NCBI GenBank assembly: GCA_016218805.1
Contig: JACRCW010000065.1
Span: 1-64,000, forward strand
Length of the DNA stretch: 64,000 bases
Origin: Deltaproteobacteria bacterium
Lineage (GTDB): Bacteria; Myxococcota; JACRCW01
Direction: 5' to 3'
Of this stretch, positions 43,374 through 52,226 are shown piece after piece (positions within the stretch are counted from its first letter, which is position 1; each line of letters opens with the position of its first letter). The notes under the pieces were generated by a model that was given only the letters and a program-made list of their open reading frames with translations, was not told the origin of the DNA and made no database searches. Both the position numbers and the translations under genes were made by a program.

Positions 43374-45094
43374 GGCGACGCCTCCTCGTCCTTGGGGGCC
43401 GGTGGCGGGGTCACGCCGGGCAGCGGACCCTGCGGCGCCACGGGTGTGAGGGGGGCGGCGGGCGCGTTGCGGCGCGCGGCGACCAGCCCACGCGCCTCCA
43501 CCACCAGGCTGGGGCGCTGCACCTCCAGCAATGACACCAGCTCCGCCACGTCATCCGCGAGCGGGGATCCCTTCTCAAACGCCATCATCAGCGCCGCCAC
43601 CTCCGCCGCGTCCAGGGCGCGCGGGTCGGGACGGCGGGAGGCGGCCGTCAGCGCGTCGCGCGGTTCGGTCCGCGCGCGCTGCGCGGCTGCGCCGGCCAGC
43701 AGCGGGGATTCATCACAGCCGCGGCCGCCTGCGCCGCGCGCATGCTTGACGACGAGCGGCAGCACGTCATGCAGCCGCGGGGCCAAGCCCACGCGCCACT
43801 CTGCGCGCGCGGCCACCAGGCCGGCCAGCGCCTTGAGCTGCCACCCTCGGCGGCCCTCCTTCCCCGCCGCCTCCGCCCGCGCGACGACGTCGCGGTAGAT
43901 CTCGGCGTCGTCAGGCGCGTCCGCCAGGTAGGCCAGCGCGGCAAGCAGTGCGAGCTCCGGGGCGCGGTCCTGCGCGCCGCGCAGGAAGGCGCGGATCTCC
44001 TCGGCGCCCCCCGAGCGGCGGGCGACGCCGTTGGCGTGGTGCAGCCGCTCATCCATCCGGCGCGCGCGCCCGCCGTGGAGGTCCCAGGCCACGGACACCG
44101 GCGTGGCGTTGCACAACGACGTCGCCTCGAAGAACGACATCAGTGCGCCGCTGCACAGCCACTCGAGATCCGCGTCGGTATCCAGGTCCCGGAAGGCGCA
44201 GTCCACGGTGGTGACCTCGTGCTCGGTCTCGCGGGACGCCACGGTGGCCACGGGGGACCACCCCGCGCTGCCGCGCACCAGCCACGCCACCACGCGCTGC
44301 CGTTCCGGTCCCCAGCCCGCCACCAGCTCCGGCGCCCCGTCTCCGGTGACGTCCGCCACCAGCAGCACCGCGGCGCCGCGCGCCGGGTCCCGGCAGGCGT
44401 CCACGCCCGCATCCGCCTCCGGGGCCTTGCCGCACTCAGGCAACGCGGCCGGGATGGTCTCCACCGGCTCGCCAGCGGGCGACAGCACGCGGATGGATCC
44501 GTCCTTGAGCCCGCCCACGTACGCCCGCACCCCGTCGGGCCCGGTCCACAGCCACGCGTCCAGTTCGCGCGCCTCGGCGCGCGCCAGCGCTTCCAGCGCC
44601 GCACCCAGCCTGGGCGGCACGGCGCGGCTGCGCGGCGCCTCCTGCGCCACGTACGGCGCCTCACCCTCCGGCACCGGGCCCAGCACCGCGCGCACCTTCG
44701 GCTCCCCCACCAGCGCGGGGGCGCGCGCTTCCAGCAGGTCCTTGCGCGGCCATTCGCCCAGCGTGACGCGGAACCAGATCCCGCGCGCGCCCAGATCCAC
44801 CCGCACCACGCGCGCGGCGTGGCCCAGTTTCTCCAGCGCGCCGGCCAGCGCTTCCGCCTCCCGCGGGTCCGGGGTGGCCTTCACCTGCGCCACCCAGACG
44901 CGTGCGGGGGACAGCACCACGCCGGTGAGCTTCTCCTCGCCGGCGGGGGGCACCACGACGACGGCGGCGTCCGCCCGGACGGCGCTCCCGGCATCCGGCG
45001 TCACCGCCGCACGCGGACAGGCCGCACACGCCAGGGCCGCCACCAACCTCGCCAGTCCGCTCGTCGTCCGCACCCGGGTTCCCTCGCCCGCCAC
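43370..45094 (-). CDS. SPOR-like and FG-GAP-like envelope protein
   Basis: 574 residues. Signal/lipobox region (ALACAACPRA) near residue 20-27. Residues about 60-125 resemble a SPOR domain (VWVAQVKATPDPREAEALAGALEKLG ... RVTLGEWP), which binds denuded peptidoglycan at division sites; DVTGDGAPELVAGWG near 247 is an FG-GAP/VCBS Ca loop. The C-terminal third is helical. First gene of the operon with pgsA and the lipoprotein. Function unknown but envelope-related. Confidence 0.6.
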   Translation of the reverse strand: MAGEGTRVRTTSGLARLVAALACAACPRAAVTPDAGSAVRADAAVVVVPPAGEEKLTGVVLSPARVWVAQVKATPDPREAEALAGALEKLGHAARVVRVDLGARGIWFRVTLGEWPRKDLLEARAPALVGEPKVRAVLGPVPEGEAPYVAQEAPRSRAVPPRLGAALEALARAEARELDAWLWTGPDGVRAYVGGLKDGSIRVLSPAGEPVETIPAALPECGKAPEADAGVDACRDPARGAAVLLVADVTGDGAPELVAGWGPERQRVVAWLVRGSAGWSPVATVASRETEHEVTTVDCAFRDLDTDADLEWLCSGALMSFFEATSLCNATPVSVAWDLHGGRARRMDERLHHANGVARRSGGAEEIRAFLRGAQDRAPELALLAALAYLADAPDDAEIYRDVVARAEAAGKEGRRGWQLKALAGLVAARAEWRVGLAPRLHDVLPLVVKHARGAGGRGCDESPLLAGAAAQRARTEPRDALTAASRRPDPRALDAAEVAALMMAFEKGSPLADDVAELVSLLEVQRPSLVVEARGLVAARRNAPAAPLTPVAPQGPLPGVTPPPAPKDEEASP

Positions 45095-45223
45095 CGTCGG
45101 CGGGCGGGCACCCTACCCAACAAGTCCCGCCCGGGCACAGGGCCGCCGGGGTTGACGCAGCGCGCTACCGCGCGGCAGCCTGCCCGGCGTCGCCCGGCGT
45201 GTTCCCGGGCAGCGAGGGAGACC

Positions 45224-45508
45224 ATGGCCGGGGTGAAGCAGAAGTTGCGTGACGAGGGCCTGAAGCTGGGGATGAAGGCCATGAGCAAGCTCATGGAGGA
45301 CCCGGACCGCGCGCAGAAGCTGATGACGGCGGTGCAGAAGGTCCAGGACGGCAAGCAGAGCCTGGATGAGACCACGGCGCGCCTGCGCAACACCGCGGGC
45401 CTCCCCAGCCGGGAGGACTTCAAGACCATGGGCAAGCGCGTGGGCAAGCTGCGCCGCGACGTGCGCAAGCTGGCCAGCCAGCTGGACGGCGTGCTGCAGA
45501 CGCTGTGA
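45224..45508 (+). CDS. Small helical protein
   Basis: 94 residues, highly charged, one long amphipathic/coiled-coil type sequence (LMTAVQKVQDGKQSLDETTARL, KRVGKLRRDVRKLASQLDGVLQTL). Ribosome site GAGGGAG upstream of ATG. Resembles phasin- or PHA-granule-associated small helical proteins in length and composition, but no motif proves it. Confidence 0.6.
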   Translation: MAGVKQKLRDEGLKLGMKAMSKLMEDPDRAQKLMTAVQKVQDGKQSLDETTARLRNTAGLPSREDFKTMGKRVGKLRRDVRKLASQLDGVLQTL

Positions 45509-45509
45509 A

Positions 45510-46379
45510 TCAGGGGGACGGCTGACAGGTCCCGCCGCCGCATTCCCCGTCCGCGCGGCAGCCGTCCGCCAGGCACATTCCGGACACGCACACCTGGCGG
45601 TTGCCCAGGCTGTCACACCCGGCGGCGGACCCGCCGGCACAGCAATCCGCGTCCACGCGGCAGCCCTTGTGGCACTGGCCCGCGCCGGCAAACACCGGCA
45701 TGCACGCCTGCTGGAACAGCCGCAGCGTGCCGCCGTCCGCGGGGAACTCCATCATGCCGCCGTCCACGCGCGCTTGGGCCAGGCCGCCGTCGTCCAGCGG
45801 GAAGGGGATGCCGGGGCAGTCCTGGTCCGTGGTGCAGTGGCGCACGCAGATGCCGGTGGTGCCCGCGTCATCCGGGAGGACGTCCAGGCCGGTGCACAGG
45901 AACTTCTGCGGGTACACGCCGCAGCGGTAGAAGGTGGCGCTCACCGCGCCCTGGGCGCCGCCGTCCAGCGTGAGGGTGAGGCGGTCCACGCCGTCAGGAA
46001 GGACCACCCCGGCCGGCAGCGGGGGGCAGCAGTCCGCGGCCACCCGGCAGCCCTTCCCGCACGCGGCAAAGCTCCCCAGCGACGCGCAGCGCCCGCCGGG
46101 GAGGTCCGCGCAGTGCTGGTCGGTCACGCAGCCCAGCTGGTGGCAGCGGCCTGATTCGCAGCTGTAGTTGAAGATGCTGGTGCCGCACTGCTCCCCCGCG
46201 CAGCAGTCCGCCGCCGTGGTGCACTCCACCACGCACTCCCCGCCCAGCATGCCCAGGTCTCCCGCGTCCCGCGCCGGCGGCGCGCCACCGTCCTTCCCGC
46301 CGTCCTGCTTGCACGCGCCCGCCGCCAGCACGCCGGTGATGACGACGACAAACAGCGGGGAGATGGCACGGTGCGGCAT
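45510..46379 (-). CDS. Cysteine-rich lipoprotein
   Basis: 289 residues. Signal peptide with lipobox LAAGAC, then repeated CC.AGEQC / CRVAADCCP / CHKGCRVDADCCAGG clusters (more than 25 Cys). Same style as the lipoprotein at 17166-18131 but not a close copy. I chose ATG at 46379 because the only upstream start (46400) is TTG. It starts 17 bp after the upstream gene, on the same strand, so is probably co-transcribed. Extracellular or periplasmic; function unknown. Confidence 0.7.
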   Translation of the reverse strand: MPHRAISPLFVVVITGVLAAGACKQDGGKDGGAPPARDAGDLGMLGGECVVECTTAADCCAGEQCGTSIFNYSCESGRCHQLGCVTDQHCADLPGGRCASLGSFAACGKGCRVAADCCPPLPAGVVLPDGVDRLTLTLDGGAQGAVSATFYRCGVYPQKFLCTGLDVLPDDAGTTGICVRHCTTDQDCPGIPFPLDDGGLAQARVDGGMMEFPADGGTLRLFQQACMPVFAGAGQCHKGCRVDADCCAGGSAAGCDSLGNRQVCVSGMCLADGCRADGECGGGTCQPSP

Positions 46380-46396
46380 GCGGCGCTGTCTACCAC

Positions 46397-47452
46397 TCAA
46401 CGCACATCAGCGCAGGCGGCCTGGTTCACGATGATCTTCTCCACGCCGCCACGCCCCGGGGGCGGGATGAGCGTGAAGGACGGGCCCTGGCCGTAGTCAC
46501 TGGTGGCGCCCTGGATGGTGCGGCGGTCCTGGAACATCACGGTGACGTTCTTGCCCGCGGGCGCCGGCGCCTGCGCGCCGGGGTTGAGGTTCACAAAGAT
46601 GGCCTTGATCTGCTGCAGTGAGATGGCCTCCGGCTTGCCCGCGGTGACCGGCAGCAGCGTGAAGCCCTGGTCCTCGCGCGCCATGCGGGTGATGACGCCG
46701 CGTTTCACCTCGCCTGAGGCCATGTGCACGGTCACCTTGCGCTTGCCGGGGATGAGGAGGTTGGGGTCGGTGCTGTCCTCCTCGTCCTCCCAGAACGCCT
46801 CGGTACTCAACACGCCGGAGGTGTACAGTTCCACAAAGTCATCCAGGAACACGCCGCCGGGCGTGACGGTGGCCACCACGGCTTCGCCGGTGGCCGCGTT
46901 GGCCATGGCGGCCTTGAGCGCCTTGAGCTCCTCGGCGCGCGGGTCAATGAGCGGCAGCTCCACCGCCGCGTCCGGCACCGGCTGGTACTCCGCGCCGTAG
47001 GCGAAGTACCCGTCTCCGTAGAACGTCTCCGGCGGCGTGTACTGGCTCTCGCGCTGCAACTCCACCAGCTGCACCACGGCTTCCTCGGCGTTCTTGGGTG
47101 GCTCGCGGCGCTTGTTGGCGGCCAGCGCGGCGTCCGCCTTCTTGGCGCTCTCCGCCGCGGCGGCCTGCAACTCGTCAGGGATGTCAATCTTGAACGCGTT
47201 GGGGTTGCCGTCCGGGCTCTGGAAGTCCGCCACGGGGCCCTGGGTGCGGGCGGCGGGCGGCGGGGGCCGCGCGGCCGGCGTGCCGGCGCCCGGGGTGGTC
47301 ATGGGCCGCGCGGCCGCGGGACGGCCGCCCTGCGCCTGGATCAGTGCGCCAATCTCCTTGAGCCGCGCCTCCTGCTGCGGCGAAATCTGCCCGGCCTTGC
47401 GCAGCTCGCCCAGGTGCTTGAGCTCGCGCATGAGCTCGATCATCGAGGCCAT
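46397..47452 (-). CDS. Cytoplasmic protein with DUF6982-like domain
   Basis: 351 residues. Short coiled-coil start (MIELMRELKHLGELRKAG), an Ala/Pro-rich linker (about 45-75), then two similar beta-rich modules: VTVHMASGEVKRGVITRMAREDQGFTLLP ... ISLQQIKAIFV and NVTVMFQDRRTIQGATSDYGQGPSFTLIP. Repeats of this pattern occur in Deltaproteobacterial proteins with a PilZ/LSm-like look; family name given by recollection only. Confidence 0.6.
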   Translation of the reverse strand: MASMIELMRELKHLGELRKAGQISPQQEARLKEIGALIQAQGGRPAAARPMTTPGAGTPAARPPPPAARTQGPVADFQSPDGNPNAFKIDIPDELQAAAAESAKKADAALAANKRREPPKNAEEAVVQLVELQRESQYTPPETFYGDGYFAYGAEYQPVPDAAVELPLIDPRAEELKALKAAMANAATGEAVVATVTPGGVFLDDFVELYTSGVLSTEAFWEDEEDSTDPNLLIPGKRKVTVHMASGEVKRGVITRMAREDQGFTLLPVTAGKPEAISLQQIKAIFVNLNPGAQAPAPAGKNVTVMFQDRRTIQGATSDYGQGPSFTLIPPPGRGGVEKIIVNQAACADVR

Positions 47453-47491
47453 GCTTCCTCCCGCACCGCGTGGTGGCTCCGTGGGTTCATG

Positions 47492-48748
47492 TCAGGCCTG
47501 CGCCGCTGCCGCCGTGTTCCCGCCCTGCTTCTTCACCAGCGCCCACAACTCGTCATCCGTGAGCAGCCGGTTGGTCTGCTTGGCGGCGTCCAGGATCACC
47601 TGGCACAGCGTCTCATCCTGAGCCACCCCGCGCCGCTTGAGCCAGTAGCGCACGTTGGACATGCCGCTCATGGGCCCCACCTCAATGACCTGCTCCAGGC
47701 CAAACTCCGCCGCCGGCACGGACGAATACACCCGGTCCGCCAACCAGCTCTCCCCCTTCTGCTCCGCCTTGATCACCGCGGCGGCGTGCACGCCGGTGGC
47801 GGTGCGGAACGCGTCCCGGCCCGCCAGCGGGTAGTTGTACGGCGTCTCCACGCCAAAGATCTCCGCGGCAAAGCGCGTGTATTCCACCATCTTGCCCAGG
47901 TCATGCGGCCAGGCGCCCATCAGCCGCAGGTTGAGCAGCAGCAGGTCCATGGAGGCATTGCCCACGCGTTCGCCCACGCCCAGCGCGGTGCCGTGCAGGC
48001 GGTCCACGCCGGCTTCATACGCGGCCAGCGCGTTCACCACGCCCAGGCCGCGGTCATTGTGGCCGTGCCAGTCCAGCCCCACGTCCGTGCGCGTGTCCGC
48101 CACCAGCGCGCGCGTCCAGCGGATGAGCGCTGCCACGCCGTGCGGCGTGGCGTGGCCCACCGTGTCACACAGCACCAGCCGGCGCGCGCCCAGGCCAATG
48201 GCCTGGCGGAACAGCTTCTCCAGCGTGGCGGGGGAGGAGCGCGTGGTGTCCTCAGTGACAAACGCCACCTCCACGTTGTGCTGCTGCGCCCAACCCAGCG
48301 CCTCCTCCACCGTCTTCATCAGCCGGTCCAGGTCCCACGCTTCCGCGTACTGGCGGATGGGGCTGGTTCCCAGGAACGTGTACGCCACCACGTGCACGCC
48401 GGACTTCTGCTGGATCTCCGCCACCGGCTCAATGTCCTTGACCAGCGTGCGCGCCGCGCAGCACGCCTTGATGGACAGTCTGGCGTCCCGGATGTGTTGC
48501 ACCAGCGCCAGGCTGTCCGCCACCGCACGCGGGCCGGCGCCGGGCAGGCCCACGTCCGCCCACGTGATGCCCAGCCCGTCCATCAGTGACAACAGTTTCT
48601 TCTTCTGCTCCACCGGCGGGTCCGTCACGGACGGGGACTGGATGCCGTCCCGCAGCGACTCGTCCATGGTCTCCGGGACGCGCAACGCGGGGCGCGTGGT
48701 GGTGACCGTGTTCCAGTCAAAGACGAGTTCGCTCTCCTTGAACGCCAT
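47492..48748 (-). CDS. HMGL-like (isopropylmalate/homocitrate synthase family) enzyme
   Basis: 418 residues, DRE-TIM-type barrel. DESLRDGIQSPS (catalytic Arg/Asp motif), VAFVTEDTTRSSPATLE, LCDTVGHATPHGV, and the metal-binding HGHNDRGLG. Ends with a helical C-terminal part rather than the LeuA allosteric domain, so homocitrate/citramalate/isopropylmalate-type condensation of acetyl-CoA with a 2-oxoacid is likely, with substrate unknown. ATG at 48748 (MAFKESELVFD) is well placed. No leucine-pathway genes adjoin. Confidence 0.85.
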   Translation of the reverse strand: MAFKESELVFDWNTVTTTRPALRVPETMDESLRDGIQSPSVTDPPVEQKKKLLSLMDGLGITWADVGLPGAGPRAVADSLALVQHIRDARLSIKACCAARTLVKDIEPVAEIQQKSGVHVVAYTFLGTSPIRQYAEAWDLDRLMKTVEEALGWAQQHNVEVAFVTEDTTRSSPATLEKLFRQAIGLGARRLVLCDTVGHATPHGVAALIRWTRALVADTRTDVGLDWHGHNDRGLGVVNALAAYEAGVDRLHGTALGVGERVGNASMDLLLLNLRLMGAWPHDLGKMVEYTRFAAEIFGVETPYNYPLAGRDAFRTATGVHAAAVIKAEQKGESWLADRVYSSVPAAEFGLEQVIEVGPMSGMSNVRYWLKRRGVAQDETLCQVILDAAKQTNRLLTDDELWALVKKQGGNTAAAAQA

Positions 48749-48870
48749 GGTGGGCCTCCGGGAAGGGGATAACGCGGTGGCATGGTAGCCGGCAATGCGC
48801 CGCCGCGGGGCCGGCGCAGGAATCCGTGGTCCTTTCCAAGCCCCGCGCACCAGAACTAGGGTCCGTCGCC

Positions 48871-49632
48871 ATGATGCACATGACCGTGGTGGTTCTGCTG
48901 GGGTTGGGAATGCAGGACGCGGCCCGGCCGCCCAAGGGTGGGGCGGCCAAGGCGCCGGAGAAGGCCGCGCCGCTGTCCGTGGGCGAAGGCAAGGTCACGC
49001 AGACGCCGCTGGGACTGGACGCCGTGGACGAGCCCCGCAAGGCCGCGGAGGCCTACCTCAAGGCGTTGTCCGGCCAGGGCGACGACACCGCGCGCGACAC
49101 GCTGCTGGGCGGGGCCACGCTCAACGCCCGCCTGGAGACGCTGCCCAACTGGAAGATTGTTTCCCGTGAACCCGGCCAGGTGGAGCTGGGTGAACTGGCC
49201 GACGTGGCAACCAACATGGAGAACCTGGACAAGGAGGGCCGCATGGCGCTGGCCAAGATGCTGGGCGGCGGGCCCGCCTCGGATCCTGACGGGCTGTCCA
49301 TGCAGGAGCTGGACGCTGAGCAGGCGCAGCAGCTGCTGGCGCCCACCAAGGCGCGCGCCGCCGCGTTCCAGAAGAGCCACCCGGTGTTTGCCTACGTGGC
49401 CCGCGTGGACCGCGAGGTGTACTGGCACCCCAAAAACCCGGTGCGGAAGCTCATTGCGGATGCCGGCAGCAAGGGGCGCTACCAGCTGGATTTCCACCTG
49501 TTCAAGGTGGAGGTGCTGGAGGGCGCGCAAAAGAAGTCCCGCGTCTGGCCCCTGCGCCTGCTCCGCCTGCGCACGGACAAGCTGGACACCGGCTGGCGCG
49601 TGCTGCCCGCGTCAGATTGGAACGCGGAGTAG
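48871..49632 (+). CDS. Secreted protein of unknown function
   Basis: 253 residues from tandem ATGs (MMHMTVVVLLGLG, a short signal). Mixed alpha/beta, with AEAYLKALSGQGDDTARDTLLGGATLNARLE and a C-terminal LRTDKLDTGWRVLPASDW typical of SnoaL/NTF2-like or DUF4878-type lipoproteins, but not assignable. Convergent with 49637-50332, 4 bp apart. Confidence 0.6.
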   Translation: MMHMTVVVLLGLGMQDAARPPKGGAAKAPEKAAPLSVGEGKVTQTPLGLDAVDEPRKAAEAYLKALSGQGDDTARDTLLGGATLNARLETLPNWKIVSREPGQVELGELADVATNMENLDKEGRMALAKMLGGGPASDPDGLSMQELDAEQAQQLLAPTKARAAAFQKSHPVFAYVARVDREVYWHPKNPVRKLIADAGSKGRYQLDFHLFKVEVLEGAQKKSRVWPLRLLRLRTDKLDTGWRVLPASDWNAE

Positions 49633-49636
49633 GCCC

Positions 49637-50332
49637 TCAGCCCGGCGTACCCGCGGGTGTGGTGGCGGGTGGAGTCGTGGAGGGGCCATCCACCAGGCTG
49701 GGCGGAACGTCCCCCTGCTCCACGCGCTTGCGCGTGAGCACCCGCGCCTCGTTCAGCGCCGCCAACCACTCCGCGCTGAGGTCCTCCACCGCCTTGCGCT
49801 GCGCCGGCTCAAGGAACAGGGACTGCTGCACCAGGATCTCCACGGAGTCGTCCGCGCGGTCCAACATCACGGTCAACTCCGCCCGGCACCTGCGGGTGTT
49901 GGTGCCGGCCAGCGCCGCCTCCGCCTTCTCCTTGGCCACGGTCTTTGATTCCGACTCCATGGCGGCCAGCGTGTTGACCGGGAAGTCCACCACCGCGGGC
50001 GCCAGACCCCGCCCCAGCAGCATCTCCTTCCGCATCTCCACCAGCGGTTTGATGTTCGCCAGGAACTCTTTGGCTTCCTTGGGCGACTCAACCTGCCCCA
50101 GGCCGTAGCCCGCCACCTTGAGCAGTTCGTCCCGGCGCGTCTTGTCCTTGGTGGAAAACGCCGTCCGCTCAATCACCCGCCGCCACGGGCCCAGCTTCTC
50201 CAGGTGCACCCCGGCCGCGGCCAGCGCCGCCGTGACTTTCGCTTCCTCCTTGAACTTGTCCCCCGGCGGTTTGCGTGCATTCAGTTGGCAGGAGGTGACC
50301 CATGGTGACGCGCGTCCCCATCCTCTTGTCAT
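49637..50332 (-). pseudogene. Helical protein with questionable or lost 5' end
   Basis: An open frame of about 230 codons, helical with KVAGYGLGQVESPKEAKEFLANIKPLVEMRKEML. Its only ATG (50332) lies inside the neighbouring divergent lipoprotein gene, whose start at 50302 has an excellent AGGAGGTGA site, and the first about 25 codons look non-coding. No convincing signal or start is present, so the 5' part may have been lost where the 50.3-kb accessory region begins; a non-ATG start around 50280 cannot be excluded. Confidence 0.45.
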
Positions 50333-51063
50333 TGGCCGGCCTGCTGGGTCTCGCTGCGGGGTGCCGCGGTGACGCTGGAAGCGAGAAGTTGTTTCCGCCG
50401 CTTGAGCCTGCCGTGCTCGACTCGGCGAATTTCATTGCCTGGGTTTCGCTGGCAGACGCCGACGGAGAGGCTTGTCCGGAAGTGAGTTCCTGCCCGGCGG
50501 CAGCGGGTGTGCGGGTGGCGTATCATGTCGAGACCGCCGAGGTAGGGGCGAACTTCTCAGATGGCACCCTGGTCCTTCGGCCGGAGGCATGGCGCGCGGT
50601 GCGGGACTATGTCGGCGCGAACACCGTCCGAGGGCTTCTGCTCGCGGATGTCTACGACCCCGTGGGGACCTACTCGGTTTGCGGCTACACAGCCCCCGCG
50701 GCCAACTTCGCCTGGGTTCCAGAAGGGCGCCGTGCAGGGATGGGAGGTGCCTTGATGGTGGTTTCTCGAGACGGCGAGGGGGTCATTGGGTGGGACATGA
50801 TTCTAGCTATTTCCACCCGACCTGGATGGGACGTGGATGCGGTGGCCAAGCAGAACCATGAGGTCCTATCGATGGCAGAGGCCCACCAGGTCATTCGCGA
50901 CTCGCTGGCACGGGTACCCTCCCGTCCGGCGTGGACCAACTGGCAGCTGCAAGCGGGACAACTACCTGAACAACTCGCCCAACCCGCGGCCTGGTCCTAC
51001 CGATGTCTTGGCACCGGACCTGGGCAGGCGGCCAGCGGGGTGCAGCAGGATGGTGGCGGGTGA
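50302..51063 (+). CDS. Lipoprotein, first gene of the accessory region
   Basis: 253 residues with lipobox LAAGC and AGGAGGTGA ribosome site. Codon use and GC are lower than in neighbouring genes. Middle part: VRVAYHVETAEVGANFSDGTLVLRPEAW and YSVCGYTAPAANFAWVPEG. After about residue 215 the sequence becomes atypical (repetitive Gln/Ala then Gly), and another frame there reads plausibly, so the 3' end may be frameshifted. Function unknown. Confidence 0.6.
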   Translation: MVTRVPILLSLAGLLGLAAGCRGDAGSEKLFPPLEPAVLDSANFIAWVSLADADGEACPEVSSCPAAAGVRVAYHVETAEVGANFSDGTLVLRPEAWRAVRDYVGANTVRGLLLADVYDPVGTYSVCGYTAPAANFAWVPEGRRAGMGGALMVVSRDGEGVIGWDMILAISTRPGWDVDAVAKQNHEVLSMAEAHQVIRDSLARVPSRPAWTNWQLQAGQLPEQLAQPAAWSYRCLGTGPGQAASGVQQDGGG

Positions 51064-51174
51064 GAACGGCGAACCGCGGCGCGCTGCGCTTTCCCCCGCG
51101 CGCCCAGGTTATCGGTGTCAACGTGCCTGAACCCCATGGCGGGGTGTCGCCCTGCGAACTGGGCCTCACCGGAC

Positions 51175-51490
51175 GGCTTTCCGGGGGTCACCCGTGCCTG
51201 GTTCCGGGGGCTGGATGTAGGTGGGTGGAGTCACAGGTGGGGGTAGGCGGGGGTCACCGGCGGGGCTGTTGGGGGTCACCGCCCAGGCAAAAGGGGGTCA
51301 CCAGGTAGGTGGCGGGACCGCACCTGTAGGTGGAAGTGGGGGCACCAAGCCGTCGCCGGGGGTCACGGACGGGTCGCCGGGGGTCACGGAAGGGTCGCCG
51401 GGGGTCACGGAAGGGTCGCCGGGGGTCATGGATAGGGTCGCCGGGGGTCACGGAAGGGGCGCCTGGGGGCACGGATAGGGTCCGGGGCGG
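51175..51490. repeat. GGGGGTCAC-rich tandem repeat tract
   Basis: Scattered GGGGGTCACC units (51184-51301) lead into a regular array of a 21-22-bp unit, GGGTCGCCGGGGGTCACGGA, about six copies between 51352 and 51478 with small changes. Strand-asymmetric (G-rich on plus). Could be a decayed insertion-sequence end, a recombination tract or a G-quadruplex-prone region. Confidence 0.7.
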
Positions 51491-51719
51491 TCACCGGGCG
51501 GTCGCCAGGGCCCACGGATGCCTCGCGCGGGGGCTGCGCTGCAGGAGGCACTCCTGCGGGGCGCTGGGCCTCGCGGGCTGGCCCAGGGGGCTGACGAATC
51601 CCGCGGCCGGTGGTTGCGGCCAGTGCCGCCCGGGTGACTATGGAGGGATTTCGGGCGCGCGCACGTACGGGCGGGCAGGGAGCCGGCACGCGACCTCCCC
51701 ATTGGGTCCGCAGAACAGG

Positions 51720-51914
51720 TCAAACCTTCACCACAGGCCCGTGGCACGCTGCTCCCAGCTCAGCCGGCAAGGCGACACAGGTGGTTCCGCCATCCAGGCT
51801 GGCCGTGCAATCGCTGGCGGCCGCGTTGCACGGGAGGTCCACGGGCGAGCAGGGTTCCCCGACTGTAGGTCGCGCGACGCATCGCCGCGTGCCCCCTTCG
51901 CTCGCGCACAACAT
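51720..51914 (-). pseudogene. Possible remnant of a Cys-rich secreted protein
   Basis: A 64-codon frame with regularly spaced Cys (RRCVARPTVGEPCSPVDLPC, TTCVALPAELGAACHGP), the style of myxobacterial secreted Cys-rich repeats, ending in a stop at 51720. No signal peptide or plausible start. Likely a 3' fragment. Confidence 0.3.
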
Positions 51915-52138
51915 CGTCGTCAGGCCGTTTCAGGCACCAGCGCCGCGCCATAAAGTCGATCTGACCCATTGTGTCGCACTGGTCCCAACCGCTGGCGGCC
52001 CCTCGTTGGTCAGTCTGTTTCTGTGGGAGTCGCGTTGAAGCCGAGGCGCCCTTGCGACCGCACAGACAAACGGAAGACTCAAGAATCTGCAGATGTGCCG
52101 ACGCGGAATGTGTAGGTCGGTTGCGTAGCCACGGCCGG

Positions 52139-52158
52139 ACCCCCCCGATCGGGGGGGT
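52139..52158. promoter_or_regulatory. Lux-box-sized palindrome, copy A
   Basis: ACCCCCCCGATCGGGGGGGT, a perfect 20-bp palindrome 68 bp upstream of the histidine kinase start. A TACCCT hexamer lies 20 bp after it, so the centre would sit near -40 to -45 of a promoter. Identical in sequence to copies B and D; both A and B are preceded by GCCGG. Confidence 0.75.
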
Positions 52159-52226
52159 GTAGAGGGGAACCGTTCCGGTACCCTGCCCGGCCCGCCCTCG
52201 GGCTGGAGCGGGCGGAGGGGTACGCC

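Larger units (their letters stand above)
51064..52226. other. 1.2-kb stretch without a convincing gene
   Basis: Contains the GC-rich tandem repeats at 51175-51490, a possible degraded Cys-rich gene fragment at 51720-51914 (minus) and the palindrome at 52139-52158. Open frames here are short or derive from repeat translation. I see no tRNA or transposase. It separates the lipoprotein gene from the signalling island. Confidence 0.6.

Noticed and set aside
51221..51478. Small protein with SPGVTEG repeats
   Set aside because: It is just the translation of the DNA tandem repeat, with no ribosome site and no family resemblance.
51352..51478. CRISPR-like array
   Set aside because: The 21-22-bp units are directly tandem with no unique spacers and there are no cas genes.
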